Part shown: one piece after another, positions 37,752-47,870 of the stretch
Numbering within the stretch: position 1 is the first letter of the stretch
Layout: every line of letters begins with the position of its first letter
NCBI GenBank assembly: GCA_021208565.1
Contig: JAJOJN010000135.1
Location: forward strand, 1-55,454
Reading direction: 5' to 3'
DNA from: Nitrincola sp.
GTDB taxonomy: Bacteria; Pseudomonadota; Gammaproteobacteria; Pseudomonadales; Balneatricaceae
DNA: 55,454 bases
Notes under the pieces: generated by a model
The model's database searches: none
What the model saw: the letters and a program-made list of their open reading frames with translations, nothing else
Told to the model about the DNA's origin: nothing
Translations under genes and position numbers: made by a program

Positions 37752-39119
37752 ATGAAAGTAAAAGTGATGCGACCTTTAAAAATTGCAGTTATTGGCTCCG
37801 GCATATCCGGACTTTCAAGTGCTTGGTTACTTAATAAGCATCATGATGTCACCTTATTTGAAAAAGACGATCGTCCTGGCGGACACTCAAATACGGTAGT
37901 CGTTGAGAAAAACGGTTCCGAAATAGCTGTTGATACTGGCTTTATTGTCTTTAATCCGGTGAACTACCCCAACTTAGTTAAGTTTTTCGATACGCTAAAT
38001 GTTGAAAGTCGCGCGACTGAAATGTCTTTTGCCGTCAGCATGGATGATGGCAAGCTTGAGTACTCTGGAACTGATCTTAATGGTCTGTTTGCCCAACGCA
38101 GCAATCTGGTAAAGCCAAGCTTTTGGAAACTCATCACAGACCTGCTGCACTTTTACAAACATTCAGATCGGTTCGCATCAGATGAAGCCTTTCAAAAAAT
38201 GACGCTAGGCGAATTACTTTTGAGCCAAGGCTACAGTCAGTCATTTATTAATAATCATTTAATCCCTATGGGGGCTGCCATTTGGTCAACTCCTGCCGAT
38301 AAAATGATGGAGTATCCAGCGCAGACCTTTTTACGGTTTTGTCAGAATCACGGACTGGTTCAGCTCACCGATCGACCCGAGTGGCGCACCCTAGTGGGTG
38401 GAAGCCATCAATATGTTAATAAAGTGCTTTCATCACTCAAAAACCCGATACGATTGAACAGTCATATCCACCGAATTCATCGTCATCAAGGCCAGGTGAT
38501 CTTGGAAGATTTGCACGGTAAGCGTGAAACCTTTGATCACGTCGTACTGGCCTGTCATGCCGATCAATCTCTCGAAATGCTGGCAGCACCGACACATGAT
38601 GAGCTAACACTACTCAAGCACTTCCCTTATCAGCGTAATCGAGCCATTCTCCACAGTGATGAAAGCTTGATGCCTAAACGAAAGGCAGCATGGGCAAGTT
38701 GGAATTATTTAGCTCATTCCGCTCAGGGAAAAACAGATGAGATCAGTGTTACCTATTGGATGAATAGATTGCAGCATATTCCCGAATCAGCTCCTCTATT
38801 CGTCACACTGAATCCAATGCAGGAACCCGCTGAAGGATCGATCCATCGTAGTTTCTTATATGATCACCCAGCATTTGATCTTGACTCGATTGAGTCACAA
38901 AAACGTCTTTGGGATCTACAAGGGGTTCAAAATACGTGGTATGCCGGTGCTTGGTTTGGTTATGGTTTCCATGAGGATGGAATTCAGTCTGGCTTGGCTG
39001 TTGCTGAAGCGCTTGGAGGAGTTCAACGTCCATGGCATTTAGATAACCCTAACAGTCGCATCCATGTTCATACCAAGCCACGTCCAGTGGTTCGTGAATG
39101 TCGTGAGGCCGTTGCATGA
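37752..39119 (+). CDS. FAD-dependent oxidoreductase (amine-oxidase/desaturase-like)
   Basis: A 455-residue flavoprotein opening with the dinucleotide fold AVIGSGISGLSSAWLL and EKDDRPGGHSNTV. Later segments (DTGFIVFNPVNYPNLVKFF, GGSHQYVNKVL, and a C-terminal WYAGAWFGYGFHEDGIQSG) match the oxidoreductase that accompanies DUF1365 and a Cfa-like methyltransferase in ChrR-controlled clusters. Related proteins act on phospholipid acyl chains (for example UfaD in furan fatty acid synthesis), but that role is inferred here. First gene of a five-gene operon; its stop overlaps the DUF1365 start by 4 bases. Confidence 0.85.
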   Translation: MKVKVMRPLKIAVIGSGISGLSSAWLLNKHHDVTLFEKDDRPGGHSNTVVVEKNGSEIAVDTGFIVFNPVNYPNLVKFFDTLNVESRATEMSFAVSMDDGKLEYSGTDLNGLFAQRSNLVKPSFWKLITDLLHFYKHSDRFASDEAFQKMTLGELLLSQGYSQSFINNHLIPMGAAIWSTPADKMMEYPAQTFLRFCQNHGLVQLTDRPEWRTLVGGSHQYVNKVLSSLKNPIRLNSHIHRIHRHQGQVILEDLHGKRETFDHVVLACHADQSLEMLAAPTHDELTLLKHFPYQRNRAILHSDESLMPKRKAAWASWNYLAHSAQGKTDEISVTYWMNRLQHIPESAPLFVTLNPMQEPAEGSIHRSFLYDHPAFDLDSIESQKRLWDLQGVQNTWYAGAWFGYGFHEDGIQSGLAVAEALGGVQRPWHLDNPNSRIHVHTKPRPVVRECREAVA

Positions 39120-39911
39120 GTCGCAGATTGAATTCCTCTATCTTCAGAGGTGAAGTGATGCATCATCGCATCCGCCCTGTTCAGCATCGTTTCACCTACA
39201 AGGTCAGCTCTTGGTTGATCGATTTAGATGAACTGGCTGAGCTCCACCATATACCCGGTTTTTCAGTAAATCGATTTAATCTATTTTCCTTTAATGAAAA
39301 GGATCACGGAGATGGCTCTGCGAAACCCTTGAAGCAACAGATTCAAGAGGTGTTAGAGAATAATGGACTCATGACGGGCGCAGGTCGTATTGAGTTGCTT
39401 TGCTATCCTCGAATTCTTGGCTATGTATTCAATCCGCTCAGCGTTTTTTTATTGCTACGATGAAACGGGTGAATTAAAAGCTATTCTCTATGAGGTTTCT
39501 AACACTTTTAACCAACGTAGAAGTTATCTCATCCCTGTTGAGCAGACTCATGCCAGTTTAATTCGCCAGCAAGCCAGCAAAGATTTTTACGTTTCTCCAT
39601 TTATGCCGATGGAGACCGATTATCAGTTTCAGATGCAGCCACCTAAAGAAAGTGTTGCCGTCAGAATTCGTCAAACGGATAAAGAAGGTGCTCTTTTTGA
39701 TGCGAGTTTTGTCGGGCAACGGGTGGCCATTGAAAAGCATTCCGTTTTCAAAAACTTTATTCGATATCCATTAATGACCCTGAAAGTTATGGCTGGAATT
39801 CATTGGGAAGCCCTCCATCTATGGCGCAAAGGAATGAAATTACAGCCGCGTCCGGAACACCCTCGTTATCAGGTATCGCTTGTTCAGTCACAAGGAGTTA
39901 GCTTGTCATGA
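39116..39911 (+). CDS. DUF1365 family protein (one frame change)
   Basis: After removing one T from the T7 run 39444-39450 the protein reads PRILGYVFNPLSVFYCYDETGELKAILYEVSN, the DUF1365 signature, and has about 265 residues. The N-terminus IFRGEVMHHRIRPVQHRFTY is also typical. The biochemical role is not established, but it almost always travels with the FAD oxidoreductase and the Cfa-like enzyme. It overlaps both neighbours by 4 bases, indicating tight translational coupling. Confidence 0.9.
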
Positions 39912-41158
39912 AGCCATCACATTATCAGACACTTAGCCGCTCGGATTTACTGGCTGATCAAAGCTGGTTTAATCGTCGTTTACTTAATGCCGTATTGAGT
40001 CGCCTTCCGGAATTGGATTACGGCACGCTTGATTTAGAATTACCCAATGGACAACAGATTCAATTTGGCAAAGCACGAGAAGGCCAACCTCGCGCCGAAA
40101 TTCGTCTAAATTCGTTTCGCCCTTTTAAGCGCATGTTAACGGGCGGTCAAATTGGCATGGCTGAAAGTTATATGGCCGGTGAATGGGATAGTCCTGATTT
40201 AGTGTCGCTGATCTGCTGGGCTTTGGGAAATGAGCAGCGCATGCCAGATCTTAGTGATGGTAAACCCTGGCTAAGGTTTCTAAACAGAGTGCTGCACTGG
40301 CGTAGAGCCAATACCAAGCGCGGCAGCCGAAAAAACATCGCCTACCACTATGATTTGGGAAATGATTTTTATGAGCTTTGGTTAGACCCGAGTATGACCT
40401 ACTCGTCTGCCCTCTTTACCGAAGAACAGATGGATCTTCAGGACGCTCAGCTTGAAAAATACCGTCGTATTGCCCAACTACTCGACCTAAAGCCAGGCCA
40501 AAAAGTGCTGGAGGTCGGCTGTGGGTGGGGTGGATTTGCCGAATTAGCGGCAAAAGAATTTGGAGCTCAAGTTGAAGGGATTACCCTCTCCAAAGAACAA
40601 CTTTTATTTGCTCAAGCACGCATTCAAAAGGCAGGTCTCGATCATCTTTGCCAATTCAGCCTGACCGACTATCGTGATGTGAAAGGCACTTATGATCATA
40701 TTGTCTCGATTGAAATGTTCGAAGCGGTGGGTGAAGAACACTGGTCAACCTATTTTAAGACACTTAAATCCCTACTTAAACCTGAAGGTAAAGCGGTTCT
40801 TCAGGTGATCAGCATTGATGATAATCGCTTTGAAGGTTATCGCAAGAATCCAGATTTTATTCAAAAGTACATTTTTCCGGGCGGCATGCTACCCAGCCCT
40901 GAACGTTTACAAGTTGCTTTGAGGAGCAAGGCCTTGCGCTGCAGGAACGCCAATTCTTCGGTTTAGATTATGCTCAGACCTTAGCCTTGTGGCGTCATCA
41001 ATTTATAGAGCAATGGCCAAGAATCCAGTCTCAGGGTTTTGATGAGCGCTTCCGCCGTATGTGGCTCTATTATTTGGCTTACTGTGAGGGTGGTTTTCGC
41101 TATAAAGCGATCGATGTGGGCTTTTTATCAGCTTTGTCATTCACCAGCTTCATCTTAA
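39908..41158 (+). CDS. cfa: Cyclopropane-fatty-acid-synthase-like SAM methyltransferase (two frame changes)
   Basis: It shows NIAYHYDLGNDFYELWLD, the SAM-binding motif VLEVGCGWGGFAELA, EGITLSKEQ, and IEMFEAVGEEHW, all typical of Cfa-type enzymes that methylate or cyclopropanate unsaturated acyl chains of phospholipids. One G is missing near 40921 and one T is extra at 41122-41126. The repaired C-terminus ends in AIDVGFYQLCHSPASS with stop at 41156-41158, 3 bases before the MFS start. Length is about 416. Within a ChrR cluster it may be a UfaM-like methyltransferase rather than a true cyclopropane synthase. Confidence 0.88.
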
Positions 41159-41161
41159 TTA

Positions 41162-42517
41162 ATGAAACCACTCTCAAGACAACAACTCTGGCATTACGCA
41201 CTGCCGGCACTGCCGCTGGCAGTGCCAACAGTTGCGGTCTATATCCTTCTACCCACCTATTATGTTGAAGAGATAGGCCTGCCATTATTTTTAACCGGTT
41301 TACTCCTGATGCTGGCCCGTCTTACTGATGTGGTCACCGATCCACTGATTGGACGCTGGCTAGATTATGCTCTCCCCGTCAATTCAAAGCGACGCTTGCA
41401 GTCGGTGGATTGATTTGCATCCCAGCCCTTTTTTTACTCATTGACCTTATCCTCAGCACCTGCCCTGTCGTTAGTTATGGGAGCACTGCTGCTCTACTTA
41501 GGCTGGACGCTATTACAAGTACCCTACATCACGTGGTTAAGTCATATCAGTCACGACTCCTATCAACGCTCCAGAGCCGTCTCCTTACGCGAGGGACTGA
41601 CCTTAATTGGCCTTCTGATTTCGGCCAGTATTCCGCTGTTACTCTTGATAGGTCTCTCAACCCGACAAATGCTTTGGTCGATGGCAATCTTTACGATACT
41701 TTTGGGTGGATTCGCTGTATTTCGATTATTGCGTCATTTACCCGCACCTGATACACCAACAACCTTAGCGCTAGGTTGCTGGAAAGATGTCTGGATCAAC
41801 AAACCTGCAATGCGCTTGGTTTCAGCATGGTTTGTGAACGGTGTTGCCAATGGTATACCTGCCGTCCTCTTTCCCTTGTATGTCACCTCAGTACTGGGTC
41901 TAGCCGCTGAGCAACGCCCTATTTTCATCTTGATTTACTTTATTTCAGCCTGTTGTGCGCTTCCTTTATGGCTAACCCTAAGCCGAACCATAGATAAGAT
42001 TCGGTTATGGCAATTCGCCATGCTTTTGGCGCTGATGGCTTTTATTCCAGCCGCTTGGTTAGGCCCTGGTGATACTGTCTGGTTTATCCTGATCTGCATC
42101 ATCACTGGTGCTGCTTTAGGCGCCGACCTTGCGCTTCCCCATGCTATTCAAGCCGAAGTGACCGATTGGGACAGATTTCGCTTCAAACGTCGCCAAACTA
42201 GCTTGCTGTTTGCCTTGTGGAATGCAGCCACTAAGTTGGCATTGGCGTTTGCGGCATTGATTGCCCTTGGGCTGCTGGAATTGTCTGGTTTTACCGCTGA
42301 ACTTGCCGCTCCTGTGTTTGCATTAGGAATGATCTATGCCCTGATACCCGGCGTACTAAAGGCTATTGCCGTTGCCTTACTGTGGGGGTTCCCACTTCGC
42401 AGCTGGCATCATCAAGCGATCATTCGACGTCTTGATCAACGAGAAAAACGGAGACCCTTGGATGAAACGTCTACTGCTGCTGTGCATGACCATCCTCATG
42501 ATTCTCACCGGGTGTAG
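41162..42517 (+). CDS. MFS transporter of the glycoside-pentoside-hexuronide/MFS_2 type (two or three frame changes)
   Basis: A membrane protein with about twelve hydrophobic segments. Signatures include LARLTDVVTDPLIGRWLDY near the N-terminus and QAEVTDWDRFRFKRRQTSLLFALWN late in the chain, as in the melibiose-symporter-like branch. A G is missing near 41397 and a T is extra at 41429-41435. The present stop is 42517, but one more A in the run near 42446 would end it at about 42465, overlapping the next ATG. Its cargo is unknown; the setting suggests a lipid-related or stress-related solute. Confidence 0.82.
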
Positions 42518-43049
42518 CCATATGAAAATTGAAGATTTCGATAACAAAGAGCCTTCCCTAGTGTTAGAGGACTATTTCTCTGGTCGTGTATACGCATGGG
42601 GAATATTTGAAGATCGATTTGGCAACCTACGTCGTGAATTTTTAGTCGAAATAGATGCCTACATGGAAGATAACGTCTTGGTATTAGACGAGTACTTTTT
42701 GTATTCGGACGGTGAAAAAGATCGTCGTATCTGGCGTATTACACCAGAGGGCAACGGGCGCTATGTTGGACGTGCCGACGATATTATCGGCACAGCGGAG
42801 GGTGTGGTAAGAGGTAATGCACTAACCTGGCGTTACCAGATGGACTTGAAAGTGGGCGATGGCTCATGGCGTGTTACGTTTGATGACTGGATGTTCCTGC
42901 AACCGGGTGGTGTACTGATTAACCGTGCGACAGTGCGCAAATGGGGTGTTGAATTAGGGCAGGTCACGCTCTCCTTTATGCGAGGAGATCAACTGACCGA
43001 AGCTCCTTTTACGCTTATCCCTGAAGCCATGACTTCTCCAGATGACTAA
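42462..43049 (+). CDS. DUF3833 lipoprotein
   Basis: A lipoprotein signal peptide with lipobox LTGC (about residues 15-18) precedes a beta-rich mature domain containing YAWGIFEDRFGNLRREFLVE, then LDEYFLYSDGEKDRRIW and WRVTFDDWMFLQPGGVLINRA. This is the DUF3833 pattern, about 195 residues. The function is unknown, and members recur with DUF1365/Cfa operons. Last gene of the plus-strand operon; its stop shares CTAA with the convergent NTF2-like gene. Confidence 0.87.
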   Translation: MKRLLLLCMTILMILTGCSHMKIEDFDNKEPSLVLEDYFSGRVYAWGIFEDRFGNLRREFLVEIDAYMEDNVLVLDEYFLYSDGEKDRRIWRITPEGNGRYVGRADDIIGTAEGVVRGNALTWRYQMDLKVGDGSWRVTFDDWMFLQPGGVLINRATVRKWGVELGQVTLSFMRGDQLTEAPFTLIPEAMTSPDD

Positions 43050-43485
43050 GACCCCGCCGACATGCGCTTACGAATGGATTTTAAGAAAAATCCGATTAAA
43101 GGTAAGCGCATGTAGATAGGTGCACTATCCCAAAAATCAATATGCTCTGTCACCTTCCCTTGAACAAGATCAAAAGCAATACGTGAGGCGCCTTCAACCG
43201 ATAGCTGTCCAACAACGGGAATGCCTGCGTTAAACTGCCAACGTAGCCATGCATGATCATCAAACACACTCTGTTCATAAACTGAAAAGAAGGGTTTTGG
43301 GTATGCTCGAACATCTCTGATAAGATCAGCCGCATTTTTTCAAAACCCACCACATCGTTAAATGGATCTTTAAAGCGTATATCGCTGCTGACACAGGTTA
43401 AAAATTGATCCAGATTTTGAGGCGTTAAGTTAGAAAAAAGATCACAGTATTCCTGACATAGTGCTGTGGCCGCATGATGTGGCAT
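43046..43485 (-). CDS. NTF2/SnoaL-like protein (one frame change)
   Basis: After adding one base at 43262-43264 the protein reads FQFMNRVCFDDHAWLRWQFNAG and has about 146 residues. The N-terminal helix plus DIRFKDPFNDVVG and the C-terminal KVTEHIDFWDSA match the NTF2/SnoaL cone fold, which binds small hydrophobic ligands. Its catalytic role, if any, is unknown. It is third in the minus-strand DUF6134 - SDR - NTF2 run and recurs in ChrR-linked clusters as far as I recall. Confidence 0.78.
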
Positions 43486-43498
43486 AAGTCGTGTGCCC

Positions 43499-44266
43499 TT
43501 ATTTTGGAATCAAATGTTTTGTTAGCGAAAAGTAGATTGAATAAGGTAGCCGTTTGAGTAGTTTTAGCAGAATAACAAACCGAGTTGGAAAGGCAATTTC
43601 AAATTTCTTTTGCGCTAAGCCTTTTAGGATACAGGCTGCTGCCGGTTCAGGGTCGATCAAGAATGGCATATCAAAGGTATTCTTATCTGTCAGGGGTGTG
43701 CGAACAAAGCCTGGATTAATTAAAGAAAGCTCCACACCTTTCAGTTTAAGTTCTGGATAAAGTGCCTCTGTGGCGTTGATGAGAGCGGCTTTACTGGCAC
43801 CATAGGCTGAAGCCGTCGGCAGACCTTGATAACCCGCCACCGAAGCAACAACAGCAATCTGCCCCTTGCCAGCTTGACAAAAAGCTGGAATCACTTGGGC
43901 TAAACAGTAGATCACTCCAAGAAAATTAACCTGCATTAATCGCTCAAAAATAGCGGGATCAAAATCATCCACGCCCACCGGTTGATGATCGCCTGCATTC
44001 AGTATGACTAAATCAGGTAATGGGTGTTTTTCTAACAGCGTTTGCCAGGCCGCTTTCACAGAAGCCAAATCGCCAACATCACAGACTATATAATCCATTA
44101 AATCATAAGAAGTTGTTTTTTTGACCATTTCACAAGCAAGTTGAAGCTTCTCGGCATTACGACCACTGATGATCACCCGAACACCCTTGGCTACCAGCTG
44201 TTTAGCAACCTCTAAGCCAATACCACTGCCCCCACCGGTGATCCATACACACTTCCAACTTGCCAT
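43499..44266 (-). CDS. Short-chain dehydrogenase/reductase
   Basis: A classical SDR of 255 residues with cofactor loop TGGGSGIGLEVA, ILNAGD, a catalytic serine in VVASVAG and YGASK (Tyr-xxx-Lys). The C-terminus is hydrophobic and basic (FVILLKLLKRLPYSIYFSL), suggesting membrane association. The substrate is unknown. It lies 6 bases after the DUF6134 gene and 13 before the NTF2-like gene. Confidence 0.88.
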   Translation of the reverse strand: MASWKCVWITGGGSGIGLEVAKQLVAKGVRVIISGRNAEKLQLACEMVKKTTSYDLMDYIVCDVGDLASVKAAWQTLLEKHPLPDLVILNAGDHQPVGVDDFDPAIFERLMQVNFLGVIYCLAQVIPAFCQAGKGQIAVVASVAGYQGLPTASAYGASKAALINATEALYPELKLKGVELSLINPGFVRTPLTDKNTFDMPFLIDPEPAAACILKGLAQKKFEIAFPTRFVILLKLLKRLPYSIYFSLTKHLIPK

Positions 44267-44272
44267 TGAACC

Positions 44273-44965
44273 CTAGCCTCCAATAAGACGATTAACCAAG
44301 CGTATACGGGAATCATCTCGAGCGCTAAACTCCATACCTAGCCAACGTCCCTCCTGATCATACCAAGTTTGCGTATTGTCAAGCTCACCACCCAAGCGAT
44401 AAAGGCGAACCGGTACGTCTACCAACCCAGCAGGTGCTGAGCTTTCACCAAGAAACTCTACAGAGAGTTGACTTGAATCACCGGTTAGGGTGTTCAACAC
44501 AGCCTCTTGTGACAAGATCGCCACATTCCAATGATTGGTGGTCATCATTCCCTTAGGCAGTAGACGAACTTCTTCACCCTCAACTAGGCGAAGCTGATCC
44601 CCTTCAAGCTGTGCACTGATTTTCGTGAGGCTGCCATCATCATCGACACGAACTTCAAGACGTTGTAAAACACCCTCTTGCCACCATTCTGTGGCTCGGT
44701 AGTTATAGCGATAATTAAAAACTGCCAACACACGTATATGAAGATCCATTTCCACATCAACGCGCAAACGACCCTCCTCCTCTGAGAACTCAAGTCGATG
44801 CGTGCCTATTTGACGGCCGCTACGGTAAACATCGAACTCAAGCCTTTCACCGTAGAGCGCAAATACGCTTTCCGGAGATGCCAACATAGAGGTATTGACC
44901 GTTGACGCCCAAGCTATTGTGGAGAAGATTAAACCGATAACAAAGATGATAAATCGAGATTTCAT
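44273..44965 (-). CDS. DUF6134-like secreted protein
   Basis: A signal peptide (residues 1-21) is followed by a beta-rich domain: LYGERLEFDVYRSGRQIGTHRLEF, FNYRYNYRATEWWQEGVLQRLEV, and near the end TWYDQEGRWLGMEFSARDDSRI. These fit my memory of DUF6134, which is periplasmic and uncharacterised. The ATG at 44965 is preceded by GAGGG at 6 bases. First of three genes in a minus-strand operon that converges on the DUF3833 gene. Confidence 0.72.
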   Translation of the reverse strand: MKSRFIIFVIGLIFSTIAWASTVNTSMLASPESVFALYGERLEFDVYRSGRQIGTHRLEFSEEEGRLRVDVEMDLHIRVLAVFNYRYNYRATEWWQEGVLQRLEVRVDDDGSLTKISAQLEGDQLRLVEGEEVRLLPKGMMTTNHWNVAILSQEAVLNTLTGDSSQLSVEFLGESSAPAGLVDVPVRLYRLGGELDNTQTWYDQEGRWLGMEFSARDDSRIRLVNRLIGG

Positions 44966-44996
44966 AACCAACCCTCTATACGCAACCCAAATTTCT

Positions 44997-45024
44997 GTTA
45001 CGTATAAAGGGCTAGTTTAGATTC
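44997..45024 (-). promoter_or_regulatory. Possible RpoE-type promoter of the DUF6134-SDR-NTF2 operon
   Basis: On the minus strand GAATCT (45019-45024) and CGTAAC (44997-45002) are 16 bases apart. The -10 fits the element found at rpoE, and the -35 matches TGATCT at four of six positions. A start near 44990 would leave a 25-base leader. Confidence 0.4.
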
Positions 45025-45039
45025 CCTGATTAAAGCATA

Positions 45040-46721
45040 TTAGACTCTGAATCGGGAAACCAGACTATTCAAACGCTGCTGTAGTTCTGTAATGCGATTA
45101 GATGTTTCGGCTAAATCGTCTGCATTACGCTTACCATGTTCAGCTGTGTCGGCAATCTTCTGAATACTTTGACTCACCTCATTTGCTACCGCCGTCTGCT
45201 CTTCAGCAGCACTGGCTATTTGCGTATTCATCTCTGTAATAGTACCCACAGAATGCGTGATAGTATTCAGGGAATCATTCGCTTGGGCGGCTAATTTGAC
45301 TGTTTCTAGGGTTGCTTCACGACTCAGCTTCATCACCTCAACGGCATCGCGTGTTCCCGTCTGAAGTGCATTAATCATTTGCTGAATTTCTTCTGTACTT
45401 TGCTGTGTGCGATTAGCAAGAGTTCTCACCTCATCCGCAACGACCGCAAATCCTCGACCATGTTCGCCTGCTCTAGCGGCTTCAATCGCGGCGTTCAACG
45501 CCAACAAATTAGTCTGATCGGCAATATTATTGATCACACTGATCACCGAGCCTATCTCTTCGGTATTGCTTCCCAAGCGCTCAATCACATCAGCCGCACG
45601 ATTAACATCTGTCGCTAAACGGTTTATCGCTTTGATGGTTTGGCTGACCACTTGCTGCCCAGCTTTAGCTTCTTTATCGGCATCCATTGCAGCGCTAGCG
45701 GCCTTAGATGCACTACCAGCAACCTCTTCTACAGCAGCAGACATTTCATGTATCGCTGCGGCCACTTGCGTTGTTTCAGACTGCTGAACTGAAGAGTCTT
45801 CGTGGCTTCGACTCACCACAACTTTCATCATTTCCGTGGATTCAGTTAAACGTTCAATCGATCCTTTCACTTCCTTGACCAACTGGTGAATCTTATCCGT
45901 AAAGACATTAAACTCTTTTGAAACTTGACCTATTTCATCTTGGCTAACCACCTCTAGACGTTTCGTTAAATCACCTTCGCCTTCAGCAATATCCTTTAAT
46001 GCCTTAGAGGTTTGCTGAGCAGGTCTTACCATTCGCTGGCTAATGATTAATACCGCAACACAGGCCACCACCAAGATGATTGCAGCACTCAACAAAATTC
46101 TAAAAAAGAGTTTGACTGACTTGCTGATCAAGAAGGGCTTGCTGAGCAGCTACGGCATCATCAACATCGTCAATGTAGAATCCTGTACCTATAATCCACT
46201 GGTTATTGAGCATAGGTTCAGCATAACTCAGCTTAGGCGTTAAACCGTTTCGTGTTGGTTCATCCCAAATGTAAGCCACATAGCCACCCCCCCTTAAGGC
46301 CTTCCTGTATAAGGTCCCTGACCAGTCTGACACCTTCAGGATCGGTAATATCGTAAAGATTACGCCCTTCTAACTGAGGTGACATGCCATGCACTAGGGT
46401 ATTGCCACGCTGGTCAAAAACAAACATATAGCCATCTGGACCAAAACGCATACTGCGCAAAATAGCTTTCGCTGAGTCCAGTTGTTCAACAGTTGGGTGC
46501 GCTGAACTCAAATAAGGCTTAACCGATGTAATAGCAATTTCGACATGATGAAGGAGCGCTTCACGCTTTCCATCCATCATAGACTCGCGGACACGTTCAA
46601 TTTCTTCAGCACCCGATTGACGCATCTGATGGTGCACCAACACTAGCAGCGCTAGAGTGATCATCAATACAGGCAAGAGGGACATCAACAACAACTTAGA
46701 TTTCAACTTTAAGGATTTCAT
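45040..46721 (-). CDS. Methyl-accepting chemotaxis protein with periplasmic sCache-type sensor (two frame changes)
   Basis: An N-terminal membrane segment ([20 protein letters not shown]) leads to a periplasmic Cache domain ([22 protein letters not shown], then [17 protein letters not shown] and [14 protein letters not shown]). A second membrane segment, a HAMP linker and the signalling hairpin follow, with tip text [22 protein letters not shown]. Frame changes lie at C7 46287-46293 and A6 46102-46107, each an extra base. The restored length is about 560. It should sense a small organic ligand and signal to CheA; the ligand cannot be named. Confidence 0.9.
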
Positions 46722-46826
46722 AAAACCATTACCGATTCTTAAGATGACTAAATCACTAGATCTTCAATAGGTCATCCAAGTAAGATGACACCTTCTTATC
46801 AGAAGAAGTTATACAGGAAAACCACT

Positions 46827-47405
46827 ATGAAAATAAGGCTTTTATGCATCATACTTTTGTCAACACTCTGTGTATTTCAAGCAGTTGCCTCGGAGTCTGA
46901 AACCGTTCAAGTCAGATTAATCACGAATCAAGGTGATATTGAGCTCACTTTAGATCCAGTCAATGCGCCCGTGACCGTAGAAAACTTCTTAAGCTATGTC
47001 GATGAAGGTTTTTATGATGGGCTGATTTTTCATCGTGTTATTCCAAACTTCATGATTCAGGGCGGTGGGTTCGATGCAAACCTGCAGCGTCGAGAAACCA
47101 AAGCACCGATCATCAATGAGTCAACCAATGGACTCAGTAACACGCGTGCCACCATTGCGATGGCAAGAACCAATGATCCTGACAGTGCAACGTCACAATT
47201 TTTTATCAACGTAGCCAATAATGGCAATTTAGATGGGCATCCGTTACGCCCCGGATATGCGGTGTTTGGTGAAGTGAGTGCTGGACATGATGTGGTATTT
47301 ACTATTTCCAGAATGCAAACACGTCCACGTGGTGGACATCAAAATGTACCTACAACACCGGTGATTATTGAACGGGCTGAACGCATACAACCTGCCACAG
47401 AATAA
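46827..47405 (+). CDS. Periplasmic peptidyl-prolyl cis-trans isomerase, cyclophilin type
   Basis: A signal peptide (MKIRLLCIILLSTLCVFQAVA) precedes a cyclophilin domain with NFLSYVDEGFYDGLIFHRVI, FMIQGGGF, MARTNDPDSATSQFFIN and a final VIIERAERI. This is a PpiA-like periplasmic prolyl isomerase of 192 residues. The ATG at 46827 follows AGGAAA; an in-frame start at 46785 adds 14 residues ahead of the signal peptide and is unlikely. Divergent from the chemoreceptor gene. Confidence 0.9.
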   Translation: MKIRLLCIILLSTLCVFQAVASESETVQVRLITNQGDIELTLDPVNAPVTVENFLSYVDEGFYDGLIFHRVIPNFMIQGGGFDANLQRRETKAPIINESTNGLSNTRATIAMARTNDPDSATSQFFINVANNGNLDGHPLRPGYAVFGEVSAGHDVVFTISRMQTRPRGGHQNVPTTPVIIERAERIQPATE

Positions 47406-47411
47406 TCTGTC

Positions 47412-47455
47412 ACCAACGGCAGTTACTGGCGCAAACGCGCCAAGTAACTGCCGTT
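47412..47455. repeat. Inverted repeat spanning the thioesterase 3' end and the cyclophilin 3' flank
   Basis: An arm of about 20 bases with core AACGGCAGTTACT-GGCGC (plus strand, from 47414) pairs with its near-exact complement GCGCCAAGTAACTGCCGTT ending about 47454, around a short A-rich loop. The right arm encodes the last residues of the thioesterase, and the left arm starts at its stop. There is no T tract on either strand, so a classic terminator is uncertain. Confidence 0.6.
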
Positions 47456-47870
47456 GACGACCAGCACTGTTTCATCATTTTCGACAATTGTGATTTCCAA
47501 CAACATGCGTGAACGCCCTTTTCATGTAACTGTTGTGAAAAAGACTCGCAAATTTTCGCGTTTGGCAAAACAGCTCGGGCTGTAAAATCCTGTGTCACGG
47601 GACGCAGTATTTAACCTGACTTTCCACAACCATCGCTTCACAATCCAACCCCAAGGATTGGGTATAACGGGTGATTAAACTCCAACCCGCCAGCGTTGCC
47701 AGTGCAGTCGTTGCGCCAGCAAACCCCGTTCCTTTGTCGTTAATGTTGGGCGCTAAGGGTGCGGATAGCGATAAACAATCACCTGTAAACTCGCAGTGTG
47801 TAATTCCCATGGCGCGTGTCATCGGAATCATCTCGTTCAACCAAGAGAGGAACGGGTCCTGCTGGCTCAT
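47423..47870 (-). CDS. YiiD C-terminal-type putative thioesterase (two frame changes)
   Basis: The N-terminal part reads NEMIPMTRAMGI, then LSAPLAPNINDKGTGFAG and LATLAGWSLITRY, the hot-dog-fold YiiD_C family pattern with its DKGT loop. One C is missing near 47597 and one base near 47515. Repair gives VPVTQDFTARAVLP and a C-terminus NGSYLARLRQ with stop at 47423-47425, about 150 residues. The family is predicted to hydrolyse acyl thioesters. Its ATG overlaps the ydjA stop by 4 bases, so the two are coupled. Confidence 0.8.
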
